64,000 bases of DNA from contig SFIQ01000005.1 in the NCBI GenBank assembly GCA_004555265.1, positions 1 through 64,000 of the forward strand. The letters run 5' to 3'. Shown in pieces: positions 18,001 through 24,689 of the stretch. The notes beneath the pieces were generated by a model that saw only the letters and a list, made by a program, of their open reading frames with translations, was not told the origin of the DNA and did no database searches. The stretch comes from Ruminococcus sp. Lineage in GTDB: Bacteria > Bacillota > Clostridia > Oscillospirales > Acutalibacteraceae. Made by a program: the position numbers and the translations under genes. Position 1 is the first letter of the stretch, and each line of letters starts with the position of its first letter.

Positions 18001-18558
18001 GCCCGCAGGCGGGGTAAAGGTGTTGATTGCGTGATCATACCCTAAGTTTTGATAAATCGCGCGGAATTCTTCGGGCTCAGTCCAACGTGTGGGAACAAAT
18101 TTGCCGTTTTTGAACTCCGCCGCGTTGCCGTTGCGCACATCGTGATTGCCGTTGATAACAAACACCTCAACGCCCGTGTCTTGTTCGAACTGTTCCAATT
18201 TCGCTGCCAATTCCCTGTGCCCTTCATATTCACCGTTTTTGGTAAGGTCACCCGGAATAATCAGGTACTTTAACCCACGCGTAGCGGCTTCCACGCGGTA
18301 CTCGTTAAGCGCATTGTCTAAAAGCGCTTCGGCGAGATACGATGTGGTGGAATTGAGTTTTGATGCTTCAATAAACGCATTGACATCTGCGCCCATTAAG
18401 CTCTGCGGGAAATAATGCAGGTCATTCATTACGCCCACAGTCACCTCTCCGCTTGATGCTACCGAACGCACAAGCGTGGAAGGCACCAAAGCGAAAACCA
18501 GCGCCAAAGTCAGCAAAAATGCCGCCGATTTTGTCACCGTTCGTTTCAGGTTTTTCAT
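15031..18558 (-). CDS. Large cell-surface protein with two metallophosphoesterase domains
   Basis: The 1175-residue protein has a signal peptide (about 1-35). A first calcineurin-like phosphoesterase domain carries MNDLHYF, GDLTKNGE, NGNHDVRNG and TGHIHVTD. A helical middle of about 300 residues follows. Then come a purple-acid-phosphatase N-terminal fold (about 690-810) and a second complete catalytic domain (MSDSQGG, HTGDFVDSG, TGNHETNGD, LQGHDHVYLR). The C-terminus has VPKTAG, a hydrophobic helix and a KRKREEEN tail, which resembles a sortase sorting signal. It probably releases phosphate from organic phosphates outside the cell. Two active sites in one chain are unusual. It is monocistronic with its own terminator. 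Confidence 0.9.
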   Translation of the reverse strand: MKNLKRTVTKSAAFLLTLALVFALVPSTLVRSVASSGEVTVGVMNDLHYFPQSLMGADVNAFIEASKLNSTTSYLAEALLDNALNEYRVEAATRGLKYLIIPGDLTKNGEYEGHRELAAKLEQFEQDTGVEVFVINGNHDVRNGNAAEFKNGKFVPTRWTEPEEFRAIYQNLGYDHAINTFTPPAGEEAGGLSYTADLDGGYRLIALDGGCYSADSNSKGENKGETRGAYSEALMQWALAQIADAKAQGLTVIGLTHFNLVEHFENEDNLFTAFPIDNWQEVCESFADAGMHFAFTGHIHVTDIASHTSDNGATLTDCSSASMLNFPCYLRVVTLDNRSPAGDVSATYQTVDIDRSRPVTAYGTTYPQPYRLTAFALNFGGDDINQFANNYIRYLLEYDLIPAVNDAGSLYLYLATKLDLDSVIDGLLASDSGIGAIEGVTKVSLKLLIKNVCDQIESNYLDGADGTEHLLQVLDDAVRKVTSLEMASYPCTKYIDTYGFGTPSRNGNLGELASTVLATFYGGDEDRSDDAFLNDALARFERGENAGVILDTLIDVILHDLLEDEILPNIHIDVVGILRNTNDEDTQVILGDLITQIIATGDQSGATGLVPQPSLAQLINLFFAAGIVEYKSLDDVLQHYMDEYLTESQIETIAYEFYSILSDLTTDSNPAPQADNNTTVTYSGRVQVMPTVEDLRLPSGIAVTFGANAATTRNICWYTKTSVTGTDIEIMPYSAHPRFTGTPTTGSHIASDTKRVTREVPGVDLGVLGIISHKFDVNRHMVKIGGLQPGQKYCYRVGDASRGWWSEVGVIETADSSDSFTFFHMSDSQGGIERQYETWANVVDTAFSLYPEAAFIMHTGDFVDSGKNFKQWNWALNTASDNLLNTVLMPTTGNHETNGDNATVNNFLLSNVPEQDTTNGVYYSFDYNNAHFMVLNTNDLNEDNTLSTKQTEWLKADAAASDKQWKIVALHKAIYSNGSHYDDDDVVALRAQLSALMPELNIDVVLQGHDHVYLRTTAMKDNAKCEIVERTVSHNGNSYTAMVNPDGTVYAIDGCAGVKYYQTKDAALTDELFPRAQTIYDATAPVFSAIQIDGDNLYFDAYTVKNGNASKIDSFAISKAVDTVAEETEGSAAPDGNVPKTAGKQVTSALVFMLPVAATVALSAGAIKRKREEEN

Positions 18559-18676
18559 TGCCGTCTCCCCAATCTGTATAGAATTACCAATATACAGGAG
18601 AAGTATAGCATATTTAAAAAGTCAATTCAATAAAATTTTGTCAAAAATGAGGCGTTTCAACATATATTTTCACAAC

Positions 18677-18708
18677 AAAAACCGCCGTTCAACAGTTCGG
18701 CGGTTTTT
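18677..18708 (-). terminator. Terminator overlapping the end of the DUF1003 gene
   Basis: AAAAACCGCCG and CGGCGGTTTTT form an 11-bp stem around 10 bases. The stop codon at 18689 lies in the loop, so the last codons of the gene are part of the terminator. Confidence 0.8.
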
Positions 18709-19159
18709 TGTTGTTTAATTCTTCGAGAATATAATCGAGTTTTTTGTGTAAATCTTTTAATATAATTTCGGATTTCAAGTTAATTTTATAATCGTTTTCA
18801 TTGCGGCATCGATCTTTTTGCTCTTGCCGCTGTTGGCTCATCATAATCAGCGGCGCCTGCACGGCGGCAATGCAAGATAATACCAAATTGAGCAAGATAA
18901 ACGGGTACGGGTCAAAGGCGCGGGAAGCCGCAATTAAATTGACAATAATCCACAAAAGAAGCAGGGCACTAAATGACAATATAAAGCCCCAACTGCCCGC
19001 AAACGCCGCCATTTTATCCGCCGCGCGCTGGCCGAAGGTTTCTTTTTCCTCGCCGCGTGTTGCCACCGTGTTTTCCAAAAGCAAGTGGATGATTTCTTCA
19101 TTCGACATATTGTCGTGCGGGGTGTTGAGAATATAGCCGAGCAGTTCTTTGTCATCCAT
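18689..19159 (-). CDS. DUF1003 family membrane protein
   Basis: The 156-residue protein has two membrane helices (about 58-78, FILSFSALLLLWIIVNLI, and 88-108, FILLNLVLSCIAAVQAPLIMM) joined by the family's short DPYP loop. A MSQQRQEQKDR-type charged tail and a C-terminal coiled-coil-like segment follow. The hallmark order (FAGSWGFI, then NLVLS.AA.QAP.I.MSQ.RQ) is that of DUF1003, whose function is unknown. I used the ATG at 19159, preceded by GGAGGTG, rather than the upstream in-frame start. Its 3' end is embedded in a terminator. Confidence 0.85.
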   Translation of the reverse strand: MDDKELLGYILNTPHDNMSNEEIIHLLLENTVATRGEEKETFGQRAADKMAAFAGSWGFILSFSALLLLWIIVNLIAASRAFDPYPFILLNLVLSCIAAVQAPLIMMSQQRQEQKDRCRNENDYKINLKSEIILKDLHKKLDYILEELNNKKPPNC

Positions 19160-19356
19160 TTTGGTCACCTCCGATTTAGTATCGGAGAAAACGGAAAAAA
19201 TATGCAAAGCAATACCCTGCTATGTGCACATCTGCGAAACGATGATCGGAATATCAAGTCGGTTCCCGATTTTATAATACGCGTGCAGCATCAAAAATGC
19301 AATCCATGCGTAGGGCGTTCGGTCTCTGTGCCTGCAAAAATTTGCTGTAATTCTTT

Positions 19357-19380
19357 GGAACGGTCAAGACCGTTCCCTAC
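19357..19380. repeat. Dispersed palindrome GGAACGGTCAAGACCGTTCC + CTAC
   Basis: A perfect palindromic 20-mer apart from its centre is followed by CTAC. The identical unit occurs at 51101-51124, and a decayed copy lies at 30772-30795. The preceding TAGGGCGTTCGGTCTC stretch looks like a worn neighbouring module of the same family. Confidence 0.8.
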
Positions 19381-19409
19381 ATAATATTTTTACTTTTCGG
19401 CAGAAAAAT

Positions 19410-19435
19410 ACGCGGGTGGGAAAACCCGCCCGCGT
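19410..19435 (-). terminator. Terminator after the SPFH gene
   Basis: An 11-bp GC-rich stem (ACGCGGGTGGG with CCCGCCCGCGT, loop AAAA) is followed by ATTTTTCTG on the minus strand. It lies 14 bases beyond the stop codon of the SPFH gene. Confidence 0.8.
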
Positions 19436-19448
19436 ACTGTGTGCCATT

Positions 19449-20396
19449 TTATTTGCCTTTTTTCTCGTCGGCGGGTGCGTCCGTTACCAATTCTTTAAGA
19501 CTTGTTGCAAGCCCTGCAAGGCTTTGAATTTCGGACGGAATAATAATTTTCGTTGCCTTACCGTCGGCGGCCTTTGCAAACGCTTCAAGACTCTTAATCG
19601 CAATCACGGCGTCGCCGGGGTTTGCCTCGTTAATCATACGGATTGCATCGGCATTTGCCTGCTGTACGGCGAGAATGGCTTGCGCTTCACCCTCGGCTTC
19701 GCGGATTTTGGCTTCTTTGACAGCCTCGGCGCGCAGAATTGCCGCCTGTTTTTCCGCCTCGGCGTTGAGGATTTGCGACTCCTTGTGCCCTTCGGCAACA
19801 AGGATTTTACTTGCCTTTTCACCCTCGGCGGTGAGAATAGCCTCACGGCGTTGACGCTCGGCTTTCATCTGTTTTTCCATCGCGTCCTGAATTTCACGCG
19901 GCGGAATGATGTTTTTCAGTTCGACACGGTTGACCTTAATGCCCCACGGGTCGGTCGCTTCGTCCAGAATCACGCGGATTTTCGCATTGATGGTGTCGCG
20001 CGAGGTCAAGGTGCTGTCGAGTTCCAATTCACCGATAATATTACGAAGCGTGGTCGCGGTCAGGTTTTCAATCGCCGACAGCGGCGCTTCTACACCGTAA
20101 GTGTAAAGCTTCGGGTCGGTAATTTGGAAAAATACGACCGTATCAATCTGCATGGTAACATTATCTTTGGTGATAACCGGCTGCGGTGCGAAATCAACCA
20201 CCTGCTCTTTTAAAGAGACAATTTTGGCGACTCTCTCAAAGAACGGGATTTTAATGTGAAAGCCCGTCTGCCAAGTTGTCATATACGCGCCCAAACGCTC
20301 AATGACATACGCTTTTGACTGCGGAACAACCTTAATGTTTGCCGCCACAACCAACAGAATGACCAATACAATACCTAAGAGAACATAAATCCACAT
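19449..20396 (-). CDS. SPFH/stomatin-family membrane protein (QmcA/HflK-like)
   Basis: The 315-residue protein starts with one membrane helix (IYVLLGIVLVILLVVAANI). The SPFH domain follows (VPQSKAYVIERLGAYMTTWQ through LRNIIGELELDSTLTSRD), and then a long alanine/glutamate-rich coiled coil (about 185-270). This is the standard paraslipin/QmcA layout. Such proteins assemble into large rings at membrane microdomains, usually beside an NfeD partner. Here that partner is encoded 18 bases upstream on the same strand, so the two form an operon. Confidence 0.92.
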   Translation of the reverse strand: MWIYVLLGIVLVILLVVAANIKVVPQSKAYVIERLGAYMTTWQTGFHIKIPFFERVAKIVSLKEQVVDFAPQPVITKDNVTMQIDTVVFFQITDPKLYTYGVEAPLSAIENLTATTLRNIIGELELDSTLTSRDTINAKIRVILDEATDPWGIKVNRVELKNIIPPREIQDAMEKQMKAERQRREAILTAEGEKASKILVAEGHKESQILNAEAEKQAAILRAEAVKEAKIREAEGEAQAILAVQQANADAIRMINEANPGDAVIAIKSLEAFAKAADGKATKIIIPSEIQSLAGLATSLKELVTDAPADEKKGK

Positions 20397-20414
20397 AAGA
20401 AACCCTCCGTTTGT

Positions 20415-20873
20415 TTATTGCTTTTCCGATTGCTGTGACACAATCAGTTTAACACCGTCCATTTTGCGGACAATCACGACGGCGTCCTTCGGGATGACCG
20501 AGCCGTCTTCCGCGCGTGCCGTCCACGTGTTGCCCATTGCCTTGACAAGCCCCGTGGATTTCAGATTGTTGATTTCTTCCAATACCACGGCTTCTGCGCC
20601 GATACAGCGGTCTGCATTTGTCTTTTGGATTTTGGTCGCCGTCATTTTTTTGACAAGCGGCCGTGTGGCAATCAGGCAAATTGCAGAGACGATTAAGAAA
20701 AGTACAATCTGCCAAATTACACCCACCCCGCAAAGATTTGCAAGCAACGCGCACAACGCGCCGAGTGCAAACCACGCAGAAACCAACTGTACGGTGGCGG
20801 CCTCCAAAATCAGGAACAACACCAGAAGCACAATCCAGATGACCGTCAGGGCGGTTGATGAAATTGTCAGCAT
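20415..20873 (-). CDS. NfeD-family membrane protein
   Basis: The 152 residues begin with two to three membrane helices (VIWIVLLVLFLILEAATVQL and the following hydrophobic stretches to about residue 70). They end in a small OB-fold domain (about 85-150), visible as the segments IGAEAVVLEEINNLKSTGLV, WTARAED and VVIVRKMDGVKLIV. This is the short NfeD1b type that pairs with stomatin-like proteins. It lies just upstream of the SPFH gene. GAAAGGGAAGG-type sequence precedes the ATG. Confidence 0.9.
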   Translation of the reverse strand: MLTISSTALTVIWIVLLVLFLILEAATVQLVSAWFALGALCALLANLCGVGVIWQIVLFLIVSAICLIATRPLVKKMTATKIQKTNADRCIGAEAVVLEEINNLKSTGLVKAMGNTWTARAEDGSVIPKDAVVIVRKMDGVKLIVSQQSEKQ

Positions 20874-20991
20874 TTAATTCACCTTCCCTTTCAAACATTC
20901 GGCGCGGTACCCTCGCCTGATGTTGTTCTCATGGTATCATATTTTTTTCCGGTTGGCAAGTATTCCACAATCGAAGTGAACGGGCACACTT

Positions 20992-21013
20992 GGCTGTGAA
21001 AACAGCCGTTTTT
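20992..21013 (+). terminator. Small hairpin with T-tract
   Basis: GGCTGT and ACAGCC close a GAAA loop and are followed by GTTTTT on the + strand. No + strand gene lies upstream of it, so it is either a relic or part of an antisense or leader RNA. Confidence 0.5.
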
Positions 21014-21032
21014 CCTTATTTTATGCCAAAAA

Positions 21033-21068
21033 TGCCGTCCAAATCACAGCGATGTGGTTTGGACGGCA
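21033..21068 (-). terminator. Terminator after the B12-binding radical SAM gene
   Basis: A 16-base stem with one wobble (TGCCGTCCAAATCACA against TGTGGTTTGGACGGCA, loop GCGA) is followed on the minus strand by TTTTTGG. It lies about 95 bases past the stop of the radical SAM gene. Confidence 0.75.
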
Positions 21069-21161
21069 GGTTTCCATACGAGTTGGGGATTTTTTCTCTG
21101 TTTTACCGTGAAAAAATGCAAAAATTTTTAAAAATAGAGTTCACTCGACCGCGAAAAATTT

Positions 21162-22862
21162 TTATTTTTCTTTTAAAGAAATATACACTAACGGATATTC
21201 TCCCGTGACACGGTCAGGGGCAATATAATCGACATACACTGCGCGATTTTCGCTGTAAAGAAGCGCAACGGCACGCTTGACACCGGTGCGCGCACGGGTT
21301 TGCAGATCGGTATTCAGCAAAGTACGCACTTCTTTTAAGCGGCGGTCATCCACTCTTAAAAAGGCAGGCAAGACGCCCGACGCGTTCGTTGCCAGGCGGT
21401 CGCAAACCATTTTGTCGCGTACAACCGCATTGTCCGTTTGCGGCAAAGCACACAAATAGGTAAATAAACTTTCGGAATAGACATCTAACGGCACTTTCTC
21501 CGTCGGCGCATTTTGCATTGCCAACCATGCGGCAAAATCGGCAAACAATTCAAACGGTGTTACTTTGGTAGCCGCCAGTACATACCGCACAGTGCGCCGG
21601 AACCGCCCGCTGTTCCAAATACGGTCAAAAGCATCCTCTACGCCGTGCATTTTTTGTAATTCCGTATCGGTAAGCCAAGGCGTGGACTGCACTTCATAAG
21701 GCGGGACTTTGGAAAAGGTACAAGGGTACGCTTCGGGGTTCTCACGCATCGGTGCACCGTAAAGCAATTTTAAAAAGCCGAATTGCAACATATCGGGTTT
21801 GAGGGCAAAGGCTTTGTTGAAACTGTCGGCAAAGCTCTCGTAATCCTCGTATGGCAATCCCGCGATTAAATCAATATGAATATGGATATTGCGCGGCGCA
21901 ATTAAGCGCTCGATATTGCGTAGAAGTTTTTGCGTATCGGTCTTACGGTGAATTCTTGCAAGCGTGGTTTCGTTAAAACTCTGCAAGCCGATTTCGAGTT
22001 GTATTGCCCCTTTGGGCGCGGTTGCCAACAAGTCAATGAGCGCATCATTTAAAATATCGCCTGCAATCTCAAAGTGAAAGCAAACAGTATTGGGAATATC
22101 TATACCATAGTGCGACAGGATAAACGAGAAAATCTCGTATGCGCGTTTTTTATCGGCATTAAAGGTTCTATCCACAAATTTTACGGTTTGTGCGCCGCTG
22201 TTCGCAAGGCGCAAAATATTCTCTTTGGCGGTTTCGAGTGAGAAAAAACGCACCGTGCCGCACCGCCCCGACAGGCAAAACGCACAGTTGTACGGACACC
22301 CGCGCGAGGTTTCGAGATAGGCAATGCGCCCGTGTAAAGTATCGAAATATTCTGCACAATACGGCGAAACAGGGTCGCCCGCCCCGATATGCGGCGCGGA
22401 TAAATGCAAAGCCTCTGCTGTCCGAAAGCACAGCCCGTCGATAGCGTCAAGCGCGCGCCTGTCCCCTGCCTGCAAAGCGTTTACCAAAGCGGCAAAAGGA
22501 TATTCTCCTTCGCCCGATACGACAAAATCTACAAACGGATAATCGTGCAAGACCTGTTCGGCGCGGTAGGAAACTTCCGGACCGCCGAGGACAATTTGCA
22601 CATTTGGATTTTCAAGTTTCAACTGTTTTGCCAGTTCCAAAACGGTATGGATATTCCAAATATAGGTACAAAAGCCTACCATATCGGCATTTTCTGTGGA
22701 CAGGCGGGCAAAAACCGCGTCGCGCGGCTCATTGACCGTACCCTCTAAAACCTTCGCCGTCACTTCGGCAGAACAATACGCCCTGACGCCCGCAAGCAGG
22801 CACCAAGGCGCAAGTGACGAATGAATGTATTTGGAATTTAAACAACAAATTACGGTTTTCAT
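21162..22862 (-). CDS. B12-binding-domain radical SAM protein (DUF4080 type)
   Basis: Residues 1-140 form a cobalamin-binding-type Rossmann domain (TVICCLNSKYIHSSLAPWCL, IVLGGPEVSYRAEQVL). The radical SAM core follows, with the cluster motif CPYNCAFC near residue 190. The C-terminal ~200 residues correspond to the DUF4080 extension (for example PDMLQFGFLKLLYGAPMREN). Family members are common in Clostridia and uncharacterised. The 566-residue length is normal. The ATG lies 14 bases after the stop of the GPH symporter gene, so the two are probably cotranscribed, although no functional link is obvious. Confidence 0.88.
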   Translation of the reverse strand: MKTVICCLNSKYIHSSLAPWCLLAGVRAYCSAEVTAKVLEGTVNEPRDAVFARLSTENADMVGFCTYIWNIHTVLELAKQLKLENPNVQIVLGGPEVSYRAEQVLHDYPFVDFVVSGEGEYPFAALVNALQAGDRRALDAIDGLCFRTAEALHLSAPHIGAGDPVSPYCAEYFDTLHGRIAYLETSRGCPYNCAFCLSGRCGTVRFFSLETAKENILRLANSGAQTVKFVDRTFNADKKRAYEIFSFILSHYGIDIPNTVCFHFEIAGDILNDALIDLLATAPKGAIQLEIGLQSFNETTLARIHRKTDTQKLLRNIERLIAPRNIHIHIDLIAGLPYEDYESFADSFNKAFALKPDMLQFGFLKLLYGAPMRENPEAYPCTFSKVPPYEVQSTPWLTDTELQKMHGVEDAFDRIWNSGRFRRTVRYVLAATKVTPFELFADFAAWLAMQNAPTEKVPLDVYSESLFTYLCALPQTDNAVVRDKMVCDRLATNASGVLPAFLRVDDRRLKEVRTLLNTDLQTRARTGVKRAVALLYSENRAVYVDYIAPDRVTGEYPLVYISLKEK

Positions 22863-22876
22863 CGCGGTTTGTTTCC

Positions 22877-24337
22877 TTACAAAATATGCTGAAAGCCCTC
22901 TGTAGAATAGGTCTCTCCCGCACGCTTTTTCTCTAACTGCGTTTTTAAGGCTTCAAAGGTTTTGCGCGTCATGGGGTACGCCACGCACGCCAAAACGGAA
23001 ACGGCAATTAAAACCGCGGGAATGCTCGTTGCAATATTTTCCATACCGTTCACGATATGCGCATCGGTCACGCGGTGAATTAAATCCTCCTGCCCTGCCA
23101 CATCGGCGGAAGCATCATAGCCATACAGCGACAAAAGCTGGCCTGCCGCCAAAATGCCGAATGCCGAGCCGAATTTTTGCACAAGTTGCGGCAATGCCGT
23201 AATAATAGATTCACGCCGTTTGCCGTTTTTAAATTCGTCGAGTTCCACCAAATCATACCCCATGGAGTAGAACAGCGTCCAAAAGGTGCCCGCACCCATC
23301 CCTAAAAGCGCAGGGCTCAAAATACACATAATCGGGAAATTGCCGACGCGCACATCTAAACCGACGCATTTTAAAATCACTTCGCCGACGCAAGTGAGAC
23401 TTAAAAACAGAATTGCGGCGAACCGGCGGTCTTTCTTTTGCGCCGTTTTTTCGACCAAGGGCACGGTTATCGCCATAAATACAACCAGCGACAAAATCAC
23501 AAAGGTGATGCCGGTATCGTATTCCATACCGATGCAATCAATGACCATATAGGTTAAATTGGACTGTATCATCGAGGAAGCCGCCAAGAAGAAAAAGACG
23601 AACAGCAAAAACCACTTTGCCGGTTTGAGCTTTAAGACCTCGCCGAACGAGCGGAATGTACCGCGTACCGTGCTTTTCTCCGTGCCGATTTCGGCGGATT
23701 TCGGCGTGTAAATGCCTTGCAAAGATTTACAGCAGACAAAGCCGAACAGTACGGCGAGCAAGCTGATAATCATCGCAATCACCGCATAGGCGTTGCTTTG
23801 GTATTTTTCGGTCAGCAAAACGGCAACCGTCGGCACCAATGCGGGCAGAATATTGCCAAGCCCGACTGCCACCGCATTCAGCAAAGAAGAAAGCGAGCGA
23901 ATATCTGTCCGTTCGTCGTAATCCTCGGTCAATTCCGCAACCACCGCATAATACGGAATGGTATACATGGTGTAAAACACCCAAATCAACATGGAAATCA
24001 AAGTGTAAACCAAAACCTTGATAAGCTGACTTGAAAACCCCGCGCCAAAACTCGTCCACGCAACGACAAACACCAAAGCAAGCGGCACCACGGACATTTT
24101 CATCACTTTGCGTTTATCCACGCCCGCACGGTCGGTATAACTGCCAATCATCGGGTCGGTGACGGCATCCCACGCAATGGAAATAAAAATCACGATAGAC
24201 GCAAAGCGCGGCTGAATCCCGACGATTTCCACCAAAAAGGTCAGGTAATATGTATAAAACATATTGTAAATCAGCGATTCTGTAAAAATGCCGAATGCGT
24301 ATCCGAACTTTTTCTTTTTCGGCAATGTCTTTTGCAT
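22877..24337 (-). CDS. GPH-family (MelB-like) sugar:cation symporter
   Basis: The 486-residue protein has about twelve membrane helices and the MelB/GPH signatures SIAWDAVTDPMIGSYTDRAG and MGYDLVELDEFKNGKRRE. GPH carriers import glycosides, pentosides or hexuronides with Na+ or H+. No glycosidase is adjacent, so the substrate is open. A hairpin (24363-24390) precedes the gene. The ATG follows a GGAGGTG site. Confidence 0.9.
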   Translation of the reverse strand: MQKTLPKKKKFGYAFGIFTESLIYNMFYTYYLTFLVEIVGIQPRFASIVIFISIAWDAVTDPMIGSYTDRAGVDKRKVMKMSVVPLALVFVVAWTSFGAGFSSQLIKVLVYTLISMLIWVFYTMYTIPYYAVVAELTEDYDERTDIRSLSSLLNAVAVGLGNILPALVPTVAVLLTEKYQSNAYAVIAMIISLLAVLFGFVCCKSLQGIYTPKSAEIGTEKSTVRGTFRSFGEVLKLKPAKWFLLFVFFFLAASSMIQSNLTYMVIDCIGMEYDTGITFVILSLVVFMAITVPLVEKTAQKKDRRFAAILFLSLTCVGEVILKCVGLDVRVGNFPIMCILSPALLGMGAGTFWTLFYSMGYDLVELDEFKNGKRRESIITALPQLVQKFGSAFGILAAGQLLSLYGYDASADVAGQEDLIHRVTDAHIVNGMENIATSIPAVLIAVSVLACVAYPMTRKTFEALKTQLEKKRAGETYSTEGFQHIL

Positions 24338-24362
24338 CGGCTCACCTCCGAAAAATAAATAA

Positions 24363-24390
24363 GGGAAGTGTGTAAAAACACGCCTCCCTG
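24363..24390 (-). terminator. Hairpin upstream of the GPH symporter gene
   Basis: GGGAAGTGTGT and ACACGCCTCCC pair with two mismatches around AAAA, followed on the minus strand by TTATTTATTTTT. It may back up the feo terminator or act in the symporter leader; it ends only about 25 bases before the start codon. Confidence 0.55.
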
Positions 24391-24452
24391 CATGTATCCA
24401 TACCGTATTATATACAGTTTTCCCGAAAATTGCAAGAGCCGACAGTAAAAAA

Positions 24453-24480
24453 GGAGATGCAAGTCTGCACCTGCATCTCC
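24453..24480 (-). terminator. Terminator of the feo operon
   Basis: GGAGATGCA and TGCATCTCC pair perfectly around 10 bases, with TTTTTT on the minus strand. It begins 8 bases past the stop of the last feo-operon gene. Confidence 0.85.
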
Positions 24481-24487
24481 CACACGA

Positions 24488-24661
24488 TTATTTCTGCGTA
24501 TGACAAGCACTGCGCATCGGGCAGTCTGCACATCCGCACCCACAGGCGGACTTGCCTTTTTTCTTGTTTTTTATCATATGGATGATAATTGCCGCCACAA
24601 CAGCGATTAACACAGCACAGAGTATAATCGTTGCTATGTTTTGCGAAAGCCAAGTCAGCAT
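24488..24661 (-). CDS. FeoB-associated Cys-rich small membrane protein
   Basis: This 57-residue protein has one membrane helix (ATIILCAVLIAVVAAIIIHM) and a basic stretch (KNKKKGK). Its tail carries six cysteines (ACGCGCADCPMRSAC). It is the last gene of the feo operon, 28 bases after feoB and just before the terminator. Proteins of this type are regularly encoded next to FeoB and are thought to bind metal or assist the transporter, but their role is unproven. A GAGGTG site precedes the ATG. Confidence 0.88.
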   Translation of the reverse strand: MLTWLSQNIATIILCAVLIAVVAAIIIHMIKNKKKGKSACGCGCADCPMRSACHTQK

Positions 24662-24689
24662 TGCACTTCACCTCTTATTTACAAATCCA

